DNA of 30,319 bases from Azolla pinnata. Its lineage: Eukaryota > Streptophyta > Polypodiopsida > Salviniales > Salviniaceae. The translations under genes were made by a program, and so were the position numbers. The stretch is from the NCBI GenBank assembly GCA_037176905.1, contig JBBBWG010018334.1, positions 8,102 to 38,420 on the forward strand, read 5' to 3'. This document shows positions 10,488-23,786 of this stretch, piece after piece. Every line of letters starts with the position of its first letter. Within the stretch, counting starts at the first letter, position 1. Under the pieces are notes generated by a model. It worked only from the letters and a program-made list of their open reading frames with translations, was not told where the DNA came from and made no database searches.

Positions 10488-13400
10488 TTAGACACGGTCT
10501 CCTTTCCCAATTGCGCAATCGATCTCGCTAATCAGCCGGTGGTAATTAGAGAGCTCTTCAGCAACACTCACTTTATTGTAAAGATGGGCCTACGGTGAAA
10601 AAAAAGACATGGAATGTCACTGCTTCAACCAATTACAGAATTCTGTTGTGTCAAAATTTTACCTGCTGAATGAGCTCCTTCACAAAACTGCACTTTTCAA
10701 CTGGAAAACTCGGAACCGAAAGAATCTCAAACAACTGCATCCGGACAGTAATAAGCATCTCTTGTACCAGTTGATTATATAAGCATGGTTCAGCTCAAAT
10801 TTACAAGCAATATGTTTAATCAAACAGATGTATCCAGTCCCCAATAAAGTAGATTGATTCGACAAGCAGCATGTTTACTGCCTCAATTTGCCCCTTTAAC
10901 AAATATTTACAGCATACTTCCACATAGAGAACAAAAGAATTAATCCAGCCCATCTGTATTGTAGAGGCCATTTTGAAGAGTTAAGACTAGAGTATGAGAT
11001 AGGTAAAATCCTTTATGCTCGTCTCTATTTCTTCACTATCAGTGTGGTCGAGCACTGTTAATCCTCTAATCTTCTTTAATATTTCTCACCATTAATAGGT
11101 ATGTAATAATTGTACTATTCCAGATTCTAATTTCTACAATGATTGGGGGTTAAATAGCAGCCATGATCTGCATTGAGCTAATTTTCTAGAATTTGAGGCG
11201 TCAATATAGGTTTCTAGAAGAGCGATATAAGATGGGAAAACAGCCATCTGGCATAAACCCCTAGTCTACACCATCTGACATAAGAGCCAAAAGTATCAGA
11301 ATGTATCATTCTGTTTTCGAGGATGGTCTCCTCTCTGAGCTATAGAAATTTCATACCTTCAACATGATTATGGGGTAAATTATCAGGCTACACTATGGCC
11401 TTCAAAAGGGGTACATAAAGTAGCCGCTGATTAAATCATTTCCATTTAGAAAGCTATAATATGCAGTACAAATGAACAATCACATGGTAGTACCTTTGAG
11501 GTGTGGCCGGCCCGTGTATGTCGTAAAATCCTGATTATTGAAATAAGGAATTCAGCAACATGTTGTGGACCATTGTACATATTTGACTCAAAAACTGATT
11601 TTTCTCGAACAGCTAGCACATCACCAAAGCTGTCAACGGTATTATGTTCCTTTCTCTTTAATTCCTCCAGATCACTGTCAACAGCCTCCACTGACCCTCT
11701 GGGATGTATCTCATTCACCAATGAGAGTGGAGTGGAATATAGTTCCTTATTGATTAGAGGATCGACTTCTACCATCATTTTATCCTTTGGAACCAGCTCA
11801 TTGTTAAGCGCACCATCCAACAGACCATCAGAGACAAACATTATGTTCGAAGATTCTGTATTTTCAATTTTCCGTCTCTTTTTCCGCCCTCGGACAGGTG
11901 GTCCATTGATTCCTTCTTGCCAAGTCTCTTCTGCACTTTCATTTTTCTCCAATCGGAACGGATTCCCAAACATAGTTTTCTGTTGTCTATTCCGTTCTCT
12001 TTCTTCCATCTAGAATCATCAAATAGAGTATCACAAATGAAAGTACCTATTATGTCATAGTACAACTAGGTACACATAACACACTTACATAAGGGTTTCG
12101 AGGCAGCTGTTGCTTCAACAATGTGTCACTGAAATCACCCATCTGCATAAAAAATTTAAGAATTGAATCATGAGTAAACCAGAAGACGTTCACACATTCA
12201 TATGATTATCTCATACCTTCTCTAAAGGTACAGAATGTCTTGCTTCCACTGCTTCTCTGGCTGCCACCTTTGCAAAAATCATACTGAAGGGGGAATTTAT
12301 TGTTCTAGGATCAAAATTCTTCTGTTTCTGAATAGAAGCAGCCACACGGATGGGAAGGTTTAAAATTTGCCTGTTATTATCATCAGGATGAAAATTGATC
12401 AGCATACAAATAAAGGTATGTTGTGACTTCTTGGCTACTTCGGTCATTTGTTGTGAGGTTTTGCCTGAAGTAAATAGGAGTACTTCACAAATTCTTATGG
12501 CATGTTAATGCACCTGATCAGCTGATCTTTCGGAACTTCTAGAGGATTTTTAAAGATGCAACCCCTTCTTGAAAAATTCATGCCTAACAAGTTGCTGCTT
12601 CCAACTGCATGTAAAAAACCATTTATTTCTGAATTGCTTAATGAAGATACAAAACTCTGACTTTCGCAAGTACATCCACAGCTACATGATGGATAATGAA
12701 ACAATTCATCGATATATACATGCAGAGTCTAACCTGCTCTATCCGATGACTACATTATAAAAAAATATTCTTGTAGTTTTAACATCCTCTCAATTCAAAA
12801 CTACATTTTTTTTATTTTTTCTAAGATATAGTTTTGTTTTCGAAAGAATGCCCATAAATCACGTCACTGGAAATTTTAAAATAGATTCTTACCTTTTACT
12901 TGAGGAACATGTGCACTGCTAGCAGAACTAATGGACCCAAATGGGAGATCTGAGGTTTGAGAAGATATTTGATCATGTATTGGAACTAGTTTATCTTGTG
13001 TTACGATTTTGGCAATCGATTGCTCATCACTCTGTCAACAAAAAACGTTTATTTAAGAGACCTCAGAGCCTATCTGCACAAAGCTAATATAATAATGGAT
13101 GGAGTTTCACTCACTATGATTTGTGACATAGCCTGGTCATAATCAACTTTTGCTAGTGCTTTTATCTTCTTATGAAGGCTTCCAATGAATGCAAGCCATG
13201 ATGAATCCATGTTATCTGGAACAATTTGAGTCTGGATTCCCCACTTTTTAAAAGCTGCACGCAAGGCAGGTCCATAATATGGAGGAACACCTGCCAAATA
13301 ATGTTCCATTTCATGCCGCCATTGTGGACCATATGGTATTTTTGCCATTGTGGATCCTGGAACCTTCACAACTTGCTTCAACAGCTGCCATAAAACCTGA

Positions 13401-16400
13401 ATAGAGTCCAAGTGAGTGTAAGGGCAATATAAGATTTAAGCATATATAACAATTACTGCACTACATTCAAACACTTACAGGATAATTGTACGGGAGAACA
13501 TACAGAGACAATGGACCACCATGATTAAAGCGAACAAAACTGGACCAGTAAAACACATAATTCAGAATACATAATGTCTTTTCAGATGCCAAAACAGCCA
13601 TTGGGAACCAAAAAAAGACTAAAAAGAGGGAAAATTCGAGATCCCACCCAAATGGTTCCCCGAGTCCATTCTCTGGGCCTTTGCTATTACGGATGAAAAC
13701 TTGCCAGCAAACGCCCTTTGAAGCTTTGTTGGAAAGGCTCGGAAATGGGATATTTTCAATCTGTAAATTGACCACTCCCCAATGTAAGTATTCATCACAT
13801 CTGAAAGGTATATACTTCCAAACGTTAAATATTTATCACATCTGAAAGGTATTTCCTCCCAAATATTATAAATTTATCAGTCTTGAATGTAAGCATTAAA
13901 TCCATAAACAAATCTCCTCTTTTAAAGATATATCCTCCTCAAAGGAACAACATTGAATGAGTTTTTAACATATACACACCTCATACTTGTCGTATATGAA
14001 GTTAGCAGGTATAAATGGATCAGCATCTATAGGTTTATAGAATATTATGGGATGTGCTTCACGGGGTGGCAATTCAGGATGTGATTGGTTTGGAAAGAAA
14101 CTTTCAGGGATGGGCCAAAAACCTTGCACCTGCCCCGGCCGGATAAAGACCATCTTCTGCTGGAAGGAGACAGTGCCCTTTAAAAAAATCAGAATCATAG
14201 ATCATTAGAAAAAGACCATGTGCTAAACATTGTGAAAGGCTACAGAAATCACGAATAACAATTATTTCCTTTTCATAAATGGGGTTCATATTGGTAGCTG
14301 TCTGAGTTGCCATGGCAAATTCTCTGTACATATTACAGAAAATCGTGTTTATGGCCTAAGACACATTGAATCGTTATTAGTGGACAGTACCAACCAGAGA
14401 GAACGTGAGATTTCCCTCAAGATCAAGGAACACTTCTTTCTGCTGCTGCCCTTGAAAACAGAAGATCTAGCATTGAAACGTACAGCCATGGCAATTCACA
14501 GAAGTAAATATGTCCTTCCCAGAAAAGAGATAGGAAAGTACAAATGTAAGCAAAAACCAGATCAATATATTATTGTAAGAAGTCTAACTGTCTGATGTAA
14601 GAGAATTCAAATCTTGTGAAGTATGAAAAATGAAATGAAATAAATGCGTGTATAACTACTCTATCCACTTCCGTGAAGAGGAGACTGGATAAATGACAAG
14701 AAAATATACACAAACACTGTGAAATTGCTTCCTGATATGTGTTCCTTCCCATTAGTTAGACATGGCTGAATAGAATTAGTGGGCATCCTATCATTGTATT
14801 GGATCCAACATTCAGGGTTGATATTTGTAACATGATATTCCAACTTGTTCTTTCTTGCAGCTTTCCATTTTACCTTTAGACCTTCCATCAGCCTGTCATC
14901 AATAACTACGTGTTGCTCTAATAGGTCTTTCATACTCCATCTTTTGAACCATTTTCTTATATCCACCACCTACCCAAATGATAATATTTTGTACTTATGG
15001 GTCTTTTGTAATTTGCATCCAACATTCCAAGCAAGATATGGTGATTGATGATTTGGCATATTCTCAACCTTGGCAATATACTTATATATTGTTTGTAATG
15101 CCAACATCTCTTGGGCGAGCCCCAGTGGTAGATGTAACTCCCAAATTTCTATTCAAGAACATCTTTTGAATATTCTCAAGCTCATTCAATGCGTTGAGTG
15201 AGATAGTGTCACCCTATACTTCTACCCCATAGAGCAAGACTTGGGTCACCATGGCATTAAATATCATCAGCTTGACCTCCCATCTACAGTATCCGTTTAG
15301 TTGCATTGATTCGTCAATATAATAACTTTTCCAACCAGCTTGAAGCTTAGACTCAAAACATCCGTTGCATCTATTTGTGGCTGGGACATCCATACCAAGA
15401 TATTTAAATCTTTGCACACATTGTATAGGTTGAGACTTCTAAAGGAGATTAACATGCTTGCAAAGAACAGTTCAAAGGAGACCTCATTTGAAACGATCTG
15501 CTGTAGCCATGAAGTGTGCCTCACAATAATGGTAAACTGAGGGCAAGAAATAAAGACATGGTTATGGTTAGTACCATTCTCCAGGAGCCCATCAAAGCTA
15601 AACAATCTCCAGTAAATGACAAAGAGTGTCAAAGAGGCAAATCTTCTTCTCTTATCCACCACAGCAGGCCTAGATTAGGACACGAAAATTTGACCTCAAA
15701 AATCATGTGCGAAATGCTGGTTTTTGTCATGAGAAGACAGAAACTATGCTTGCATCACATACAGCATAAAGTTCTTCAAAAACAACCCTACCACTTCCTC
15801 ACTGAAGAAAATTTTTCTTTATTTCCCATAGCTATAATTTTAGATAACTTTGTGAGCAAAAATTATAGCAATAACCAACTTCAAAAATAAAAAATATTAG
15901 AGCTGATCAATAATGACCTGAGAGATAAAACTGGAGCCTGGTATCATTGCCTGCTCAAATGATACTATTACAGTGTTTGGAAGACGAAGAGCAGTAGCCT
16001 CCATATGTTGCAACAGTGCTTTCCAATTTGTAGCAATGAAATATTTTCCACTGTCAACATTGACAAAAAGAGAATTAAAACCATGTATTTGACCAAAGAT
16101 CACATATCTCTTAAGAAGTTCCGAACAGTAAGAAATCAAGATGTGAATATTGCAGTAGATGATCAAGTTACCCTACAACAACTGAATACCTGATTCAGCA
16201 AAAGTTGCTTAAGCAAAAAGGAACAATGTATTCATATTTATTTGAAACAGAAGAAAGAAAGACATATTGTAGTCATTGAAAGGACCAAAATGGCCTATAA
16301 GACCTAATGAGATATTACTAAAAAAACTGCACTTAGGGCTCAGCATGCTAAACAATTTGCAGTAAATGTATCACAAATATGCAGACGCGTGCAACATTGG

Positions 16401-19400
16401 ACAACAAATGCCAATGCACAGGTGCTTGTAAATTCAACAGTCTCTATGCTAAACAGAGTCTGTCTGTGATGTTTAGATAGTTACTAGTGTTATTTTGGGG
16501 CATTCATACTGATATATCTGAGTCGTTGGCTTATTAGTAATGTATAATGCCTATGCTAAAACCTCACAAACCACCTTATCAACAAATTCCCTTGGAAAAT
16601 ACTTAGCCTAGCATTTTGGAAAGCAGTCCAAGAATAACTCCTCTTTAATTTCCTTGATTTGCAAAATTCCTCCCCTCTGCTGGGTGCTTAAAACTTCTCT
16701 CTTGACCATCTCCAGCCATACTCCTTGTGCGAATTACTCTTCTACTACTTCCAGACTGTAATCTTTCACTAAATGTCCAACTACAATCGTCAGTTAAGGT
16801 ATAAGAGTATGCAACAGCTTTTGTCTCGTGGTGAATAGGGTACCTTTCTTCTATCACTGCTTCACGTGTTAACATGATTAAAAGGAAAATAATGTAGGAT
16901 TCTTATAGCTATAAAATTCTCGGTGACTTGAAAGGATTGATTGTCTGCCACTCATTAAAGATATTATAGACCCATCTTCTCACTTACTTCAATTATGGAC
17001 TATCAATTAAGGAGTCCCACCTACCCAGTTCCTTCCCTCCAAGTTCACATTGGACCACATACAGGTAACGGATACAACAGTTTTACCCCTACAAGAATTC
17101 ATGAAAGAGAGCACGGATGCAAATAACTCCTCCCGGATACTGGCTGACAGAGCAAAATACAACAAAACTTTTGATATTGATTGTGTCTTATGCTACACTT
17201 GTATAGCTTTTTTCACCCAATAGACACCAGGCCTGAGTAGATTCTTCCACAACATAGTTTGTCTTCTATGTTGGGTAGCTGGCAAAATCTAACAAGAGAT
17301 GTGATAAAGTACTGCAATGTTTACTTCTCCTTTTAGTTCATCACTTGACTGTTGCAAGAAACTTACGTAAATGAAATGCTTTAATGCTAACAAACACCTT
17401 TCATGCATCAGACCAATGGGAGAGAATGCACTCAATCATGAGTACTCCAATACAATTACATGAAGATAAAATGAGAATACTAACCCTGTATTGTCACAGA
17501 CCTTCGCAATAGCATTATCCATTGTACTAAATGATAAGTTTCCATCTTTCTCAAACAGCAATGTACTGACTGCAGGTATCCTGCAAGAATGTAAATACTC
17601 TTTTACATTCATCTGATTACTTAGAGTCTTAAAGTAGATTCTTTTGCTTCAATTTTCGTAGATACAGTGTATATAAACATCATTAACATGAAATGTGAAA
17701 TACTAAGCTTATGAAAAAAACACGGAAATATGGAAGAAGAAAATGACTGTCCAGAATTAAGAGTGGAGACATGAGTTACTCTAACATATGTGTATAACAC
17801 ATCATATTCAATAAATCCATGGAGCAGAAATTTAAATACCAGGGATCAGATGAGATAAGTCAGTTAAATTAGATTAAATAATATTGTACAGCCATTAACA
17901 TTAATATGCTGAATTGATTTCTATCATTGAACCTTGATGTTCTACACAGAAACAAATTTTCCCACAAGTTGTTTCTCATCACAAATCCTCAACCTAATAA
18001 AACAAATCAGACTGCAAGCTAAAATGACACAAAAAGTCCCAAATTTTCTTATGAATCCTTCTGTTATGTCATCCTCCCTCACAGTACGAATAAAATGAAC
18101 TGCCCTCATATTGATGTGTTCAAGGGACCATAATGACCAAAAATTACATATAAGTGAGCCTGAAAGAAGGGAAGGGACATACTTTAGAAAAAATGCAAAA
18201 ACTCTTTGATCCCATCTGAACGGATGAATGCAGAGTTCAGCTCCAGCTGTAGCTTCTGGGTTAGTGATAGAGATGTCGGATGAGATTCCTGACTACAAAG
18301 GAAAAAGCAAGCTTACTATATTCTGTCATAAATATATAGATAGATAGATAGATAGATAAATATACCAGTAAACAGATCGACTACAGAAAACAATAAATTA
18401 GAGTAAATTAGTAAAGATACATCTATCCAGAAATCGAAGGGTAATTAAAATACCTTAGAGGTAAGTTCAGTACCATCCGTCAAAAGAATAATTGTTGTTG
18501 GATCAATGGAGCACAGACTCCTACCTTGACCTGCAAATACTAATCTTAGTACTAACCTAAACGCTGCATTACAATTGAAGTTTCAGTTTTAACAAAGCAA
18601 AGTTTATATTTCTTCAAAACTGAATGTGGAATACTTCTTTCATGAATACAGATAAAACACTTGAATGAACAGGAAAATAACTTCATTAAACTAGAACGAT
18701 GCAACTAGTATATATCATCAACTGAAAGTTTAGGTGCAGTAGGGATATGCCATAAACACATGTGAAATATGCGTTTTCCAGTGTATACTTTACAGGCAGA
18801 AACCCTGTCCATGTAGGCATTGTGAGTCTACAGCCTGATTCAAACACATTTACGTCCATCTACACAAGACCATGAAACTGAAACTATTTTTATTTATAAA
18901 CCATCAAAATAAGGGTAGATACAAGTGCATCTGTGCATACAAAAGTTCATGTGTAATTTTTCGTTTTTACACTTTTCATCCCAGAGATCAGCTTTGGGAT
19001 GTATGGATGTAAAATCACTATGATTTGGTCATAAACAGCATAGTTTGTCAATAGCATTATGTATGGTACAGAATAAAGTGCTTTTCATATATAAATCCTG
19101 TTATTTTAAATTTAAATCATCAATGGTAATGTTTCGGGTGTAGAGTTCTGCAAACATCTTTCTATACATACACTATTGTTTGATAATGCATAATCAGCTT
19201 TCTTACCTTCAATAATCCAGGTGTAAATACAAACCAGGTGCAGATATTTTGAGGTGTATTCCTTTGTGCATCTTTATTGTTAAATAATACATCATCAGGA
19301 TTGCTACTATATATTGATGGCCATAACGTTTTACTGTTTCTAATGATCTAATGACGTCTGCACAAAACTGTCAACATTGAGCGAGTTGCATAGACTGCTA

Positions 19401-22400
19401 ATCACCAGGTCTTTAAGCCTGGTTGCTCTGAACTTTACATGTTTCGTTAAAAATGCATGGGAATACATCAAACTTTGATATTTAGAAAGTCAAAGAATTA
19501 CGGATGTTTGACAGTTTTGGAACTCCATATACCAAATTTATCAATGTCAAATGTCAAACGCTGCAGATGAAGAAAGTTGAAAACTTGTTGCAAAGAAGCA
19601 TCAATAGTCGTCAAATCATGTGCCTGGATGCCTTTCAATACTTGCAAGAACTTTGAAAATGGGAATTTATCAAGTACCTAAAATCAAGGTAGAATTTATG
19701 TATTTAGATAACAAATTACAGAAACAGAAATGAGGTTAAGTAGACCTAATCACGCCTACCAAAAGGAAAGAAAATTAAAACATATTCAATCAATGTGCTA
19801 TATCTCTTCAGAGAATCTTCATTCGAGATTTTATCTCAAGCAACCAGTAATGGATGTGAATACTCGAGCCTCCTGAGCTCCTCAATCCCTTTGAGAGAGA
19901 GCACAAGCATGGCAAGATTGTCTCACTCTGAGTCATCTAACCAAATAGCCAAAGTTACTACAGAATTAAGAGATGGAAACGCGCATTGCCAGATCAAGTA
20001 TATAGTTCTGATTTGAAGGTCAGACAGCCATTCCAGATAACTCCACTTCTCTTCTGGAGAGTTACAAACAGCCACCCGCCTTACGAGGTTGCAGATTCAG
20101 GACAAGGTACTCGAGCACAATGCCAAAACCATCATCTAACTTTGTTGCCAATAATACATCACCCGTAGCCACACTCTTACGAAGCAATTCATATGAGAAC
20201 CAAGCCTCTCCCATTCAAAAGATTGTAACAAAGTGAATTGACCAATAGATATGAATTTGCCATTGTTTTTATTTTTTAACAAGATACAGCTTTGTATTAA
20301 TAGTACAGAAAAGATACAAAGAAGTTTACTATCGCAGTCATCACACTGATAATATTAGAAACTGGCTGCCTCAATCCATGAATTTCCTTAGTGGCCATCA
20401 TATAATTGCTCATCTACTCAGTAGTGGAAATAAGAAAATTGGAACTATATAATGCCAAACTAAATTCCCATGGTAACATTCATAAATAGAGATATTGTCC
20501 CAAGTGCTTCGGAAAATACTTCATTGCTTCTGACATCGTTCTAAAGCTCCTTGAATGGAACTGCACTTCCCTTTGCACGAGATCATTCTGTATGGCCTTT
20601 ATTACCACAGTTGTAGGCTCCTGTATATTTTGAGACATAAATTTGCATCTAGATTTCCATGGTTCCCACAATGAGACTGCAGCCACATATTCCCATCTTA
20701 AATGGACCTTTTCTCCTTTCTGGACTTGCAAGATATTCAACAACCAAGATTCTACTTTTCCCCTATCAAATACATAATAAGTAGTAAAACTGCTACCTTT
20801 GTACAAGGTCATTACACCATCCACTATTCCCCAAACTGCTCCTCCCCAAGTCAAACATACCTCCATGTCCATATGGGCGATCAATCTTGAAATTCTTTTC
20901 CAAACCTGTTGGGCAACAACCCATTCCCATAAAGCATGCTGTTGATCTTCAATTCCTAACCTGCACCTCTTGTTGTTCTCTAACTTGCATCTCTTGCACT
21001 TCTCCACGTTCTACTTCTTAACCCATTTTTCCCACAGGCAATGCACCATGAACCAGAAGCAATCGAAATGGCGTTGCCATTGTCTATTTTTGTTACCATT
21101 ATCTCTTGTAGTTACCGAAAACATATGCCTTCCAAGCTTCACCAGATATTGGAAGAAAGGAATAGACTTTGATGGCTAATACAGATCGATTCAATAGTAT
21201 TCTATAGGATCCCATTGTGTAATCTTGATAAGGGCTTTTGGGCTCCATATAACCATATCTTCCATTTGTCATTGATTTTCGAAGGATCAGGGTTTACAAA
21301 CCAAGTTCCTTCAACATAGGCAACCACTGTAATACGCACAAAATAAGCTTGTGGAACAATTTTATCTTCTTGTGCAATAAGTATGAGCCTTTCATGACCT
21401 TGTACATCGAAAGATAAATAAGATGTAATATTGGTGTATCTTCGTACACCTATTAATATCCCCATTCTAGTGAAAGCCCCCATCCATTGAATCTCTCCTT
21501 GTCTTTGATCAATTTGTAAATAGGCCCAATTTGACAGCTGATATTGGATGATAATGGCCCTGATTTGTTTATAATTACCACATGATCCTCATGGATGTGG
21601 CCTGTGTATTTTCCACCCTATCCTTAACCCATTGTAAAAGCTCCAGTCAAGATCCTACTTGTGTACGCCTTTCTGGACTTTTAACAGGCCACAATGACCA
21701 ATAGAATCATCTAGGATAGAATCTTTATATAACCAAGGAGACCGGACAAATATATCATTTTACATCTCCTAAAGAAGAAGAATTACAACTCCCTAGTAAA
21801 TACCCTATCAGAAGAAAATGCATGCACAAATGTGCGCAATTCATGTGAACTAGGTGTAATATTGATATGTAAAATGGTCTATTATGCTAGAGGCCAAGAT
21901 TGGAATATTTTAGTTTTACAAAAGGAAAATATTATAAGACTATTACCTGGATTACATTTGACCCTCTTCCACACGTCACCAGCATATACCTGCAAAACAC
22001 CAAGTAAAGACAATTACTGGAGTTGGATATAAGTACAAAAATCAATAGCATAAAACCATACATAAACAATTAATCTTCAATTTTCCCTAATACACTGCAA
22101 AAGTTAATTCGTGGTATCAGAATATTAAATAGGCATCAAACCTTGTGATTTAATCTTCCCTCATCATCCAACTTCTAGTTTATTCTGATACCAATATTTA
22201 AACTGTACAAGGTAGTTTCCAATACCAATGATTTGAACATATAAAGATTATTCTTATTGACATACTAAGGAATGATTTGAACATATAGCATCAAGTGTCT
22301 TTACGGTAATCCCACAGGGGAGGACGGCATTCTCCATCAAATATCAAGTAAGTTATTCCTAAGACGCATGTTTCTCATATCCATGGAAGTTTTTGTTAGA

Positions 22401-23786
22401 ATTAATGAAGTTGCAGGTTTCTATAGCTACTTGAAATTTTTGAAAAATAAATTACCAGAGTTATAGATACATACTTATCTGTTCGAGCAGAGGCATCTCG
22501 CAATCTCACCTGAAAAATATAAGAACTGTATGACTATTTTTCCTTTCAGTATGCCTGCCTTGAATGGCTTATTATATATAGTATACACCTTATGAAGTTG
22601 AATTCACAGTAATATGAAAACACTGCAAAAAGTATAAATCTTCCTTGCATTAACAAAATGTATTATTGGCACATTGAACAATTTGGAGATATCTAATTGC
22701 TGGACTACAGATATGGTTCATAAATCAACCAACAAAGCTTGAATAGAAATTCGGAGATATCTAACGGCTGGACTACAGATATGGTCCATAAGTCAACTAA
22801 CTAAGCTTGAATAATATCAATCTGCACATCTGAGACTGTATCTGCTCTGCAAAAAGGTGAACACACCAGAATATGGGTGATGATAATTCAATTAATGCCA
22901 GTTGAAGAGCTTTAATGAAACCATCTATTCTTCATTCCACGTTGCAGCCAAATAAACAGGGACAGAAACATGTCTCTTGTGAGCCAATACACTGGAGATG
23001 TGTGGTATTCATGATGGTCACTTTCTCATATGATGGCAGCTAGGACTCACAGTTCACTTGTCCAAACTCATCACCAAGACACTTGAAATATTTTCAATTT
23101 TTCTCCTGTTTTTTTATTATTGGATGAGGAGACAGTCCACCTCGTGCAAGATGTACTGCTTTGGGTTTGTTTTGCTCAAAGACGAGACAAGATTGTAATG
23201 AAATCTCTCATTCAGTCTCACAGGCAATGCCAATTTCTTAATATGACATCGAATGTGTGCACATGTATGTGTGCATGTATGTGGATGAATGCATGTATGC
23301 AATCATGTAGTATGTGTGCAACCATGTATGTAGTCTTATGCAATCATGTAGCATGTGTGCAACCATGTATGTAGTATGTACGCAATCATGTAGTATGTAT
23401 GCAACCATGTATGTAGTATGTATGCAACCATGTAGTATGTATGAAATCATGTAGTGTGTATGTCTATGTATCTATGTATGAATGTACCTATCTGTAGCTA
23501 TGTATGTATGCACGTATCTATATATCTATGTATCCATGCACGTATCTATGTATCCATGTAGATATGCATGCATCTATGTATCTATGTAGATATGCATGTC
23601 CGTATGTATGTATGTAGATGCATGTATATCTGCCTATGAATACGCATGTAGGTGCGTGTATGTATACCGTATGCATACCTTGTGGAAGTGCTCGACGGCA
23701 TTTTTGGCGCAGTCGAGCAGAGTAAGCCCATTGCTGCAGCGCTGGTTCATGGATGCGCTGGTGTCGAGGACGAAGACAACCAACAT
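10488..23786 (-). CDS. INTS6: Integrator complex subunit 6 (INTS6), complete 19-exon gene
   Basis: Exons in transcript order: 23786-23679, 22509-22475, 21989-21947, 19677-19533, 18530-18454, 18292-18183, 17580-17485, 16050-15918, 14159-13980, 13760-13648, 13539-13479, 13396-13115, 13031-12893, 12604-12514, 12370-12217, 12142-12089, 12009-11494, 10734-10663, 10589-10488. They total 2511 bases (836 residues; human INTS6 is 887). The N-terminal von Willebrand A domain has MIDAS motifs 'DTSAS' (8-12), a Thr pair (85-86) and 'TDG' (128-130). INTS6-specific blocks follow: 'GFWPIPES' (262-269), 'CWQV' (327-330), 'YNYP' (364-367), 'GVPPYY' (403-408), 'FGNPF' (621-625), a basic nuclear-signal-like stretch 'RKKRRK' (649-654), and a helical C-terminus fitting the INT_SG_DDX_CT_C domain. 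Integrator cleaves snRNA and other nascent Pol II transcripts in the nucleus; INTS6 helps recruit PP2A to it. The start matches the family start just before the MIDAS strand. All junction phases fit. Confidence 0.95.
10735..11493 (-). other. INTS6 intron 18
   Basis: This 759-base AT-rich intron separates the large 516-base exon from the penultimate exon. I see no repeat, transposon or coding segment inside it. Confidence 0.6.
13792..13880. repeat. short imperfect tandem repeat in INTS6 intron 9
   Basis: Two copies of about 45 bases share 'atcacatctgaaaggtat' followed by a pyrimidine-rich 'ttcc' stretch. A weaker third copy may follow at about 13873. It lies close to the donor side of the intron between exons at 13980 and 13760. 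Confidence 0.6.
14660..15430 (-). mobile_element. LINE (non-LTR retrotransposon) remnant in INTS6 intron 8
   Basis: On the - strand, 15417-15214 reads 'FKYLGMDV' then 'ESKLQAGWKSYY', 'RWEVKLMIFNAMV' and 'QVLLYGVEV', the connection region just after the reverse transcriptase palm of plant LINE ORF2 proteins. A further segment at 14969-14661 ('MVDIRKWFKRWSMKDLLE') continues the same ORF2 after stops and frame changes. The element is broken, lacks its palm catalytic motifs here and cannot be active. It is inserted in the same orientation as INTS6. Boundaries are approximate; no target-site duplication was found by eye. Confidence 0.8.
16051..17484 (-). other. INTS6 intron 7
   Basis: This 1434-base intron lies between the exons ending at 17485 and starting at 16050. 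Its open frames (for example 16645-16875) show no protein family features, and no repeat or transposon segment was recognised. Confidence 0.6.
18336..18358. repeat. (ATAG)n microsatellite in INTS6 intron 5
   Basis: About five to six uninterrupted copies of the tetranucleotide 'atag' lie between the exons at 18454 and 18292. Confidence 0.9.
18531..19532 (-). other. INTS6 intron 4
   Basis: This 1002-base AT-rich intron separates the exon encoding the 'AHDLTTID' segment from the one encoding 'TDG'. I see nothing in it beyond simple AT-rich sequence. The neighbouring intron at 17581-18182 is likewise featureless. Confidence 0.6.
20260..21490 (-). mobile_element. 5'-truncated LINE remnant in INTS6 intron 3
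   Basis: The - strand frame at 21007-20480 carries a zf-RVT-type zinc-binding segment ('CRLGIEDQQHALWE' then 'AQQVWKRIS'), typical of the C-terminus of plant LINE ORF2. A frame at 21483-21202 probably belongs to the ORF2 part before it. Downstream on the - strand the element ends in 'aatacaaagctgtatcttgt' followed by an A-rich tail (20268-20290 on the + strand as poly-T), the expected LINE 3' terminus. The reverse transcriptase palm is missing, so it was 5' truncated or eroded. It lies in the same orientation as INTS6. Confidence 0.8.
22681..22816. repeat. 68-bp tandem duplication in INTS6 intron 1
   Basis: Two copies offset by 68 bases (starting 22681 and 22749) share 'ggagatatctaa', 'tggactacagatatgg' and 'aagcttgaata' with a handful of substitutions. 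It lies between exon 1 and exon 2 of INTS6. No coding role is apparent. Confidence 0.88.
23243..23660. repeat. ATGT-rich minisatellite in INTS6 intron 1
   Basis: About 420 bases of degenerate repeat built from 'gtatgtat', 'gcaaccatgtatgtagtatg', 'gcaatcatgtagtatg' and, in the second half, 'atctatgtatccatg' and 'gatatgcatg'. The array starts as a roughly 20-45-base higher-order unit and decays into 4-base steps. It ends less than 25 bases from the donor of INTS6 exon 1. Open frames on both strands are repeat artefacts (Cys/Met/His-rich products). Confidence 0.88.

Noticed and set aside
11501..12013. 170-codon + strand open frame
   Set aside because: It is the antisense of the large INTS6 exon at 11494-12009, whose - strand translation carries the family motif FGNPF and joins in phase to its neighbours.
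14660..15430. LINE segment considered as an additional INTS6 exon
   Set aside because: The frames contain stops and match the reverse transcriptase connection region of plant LINEs; the INTS6 exons on either side join in phase without it.
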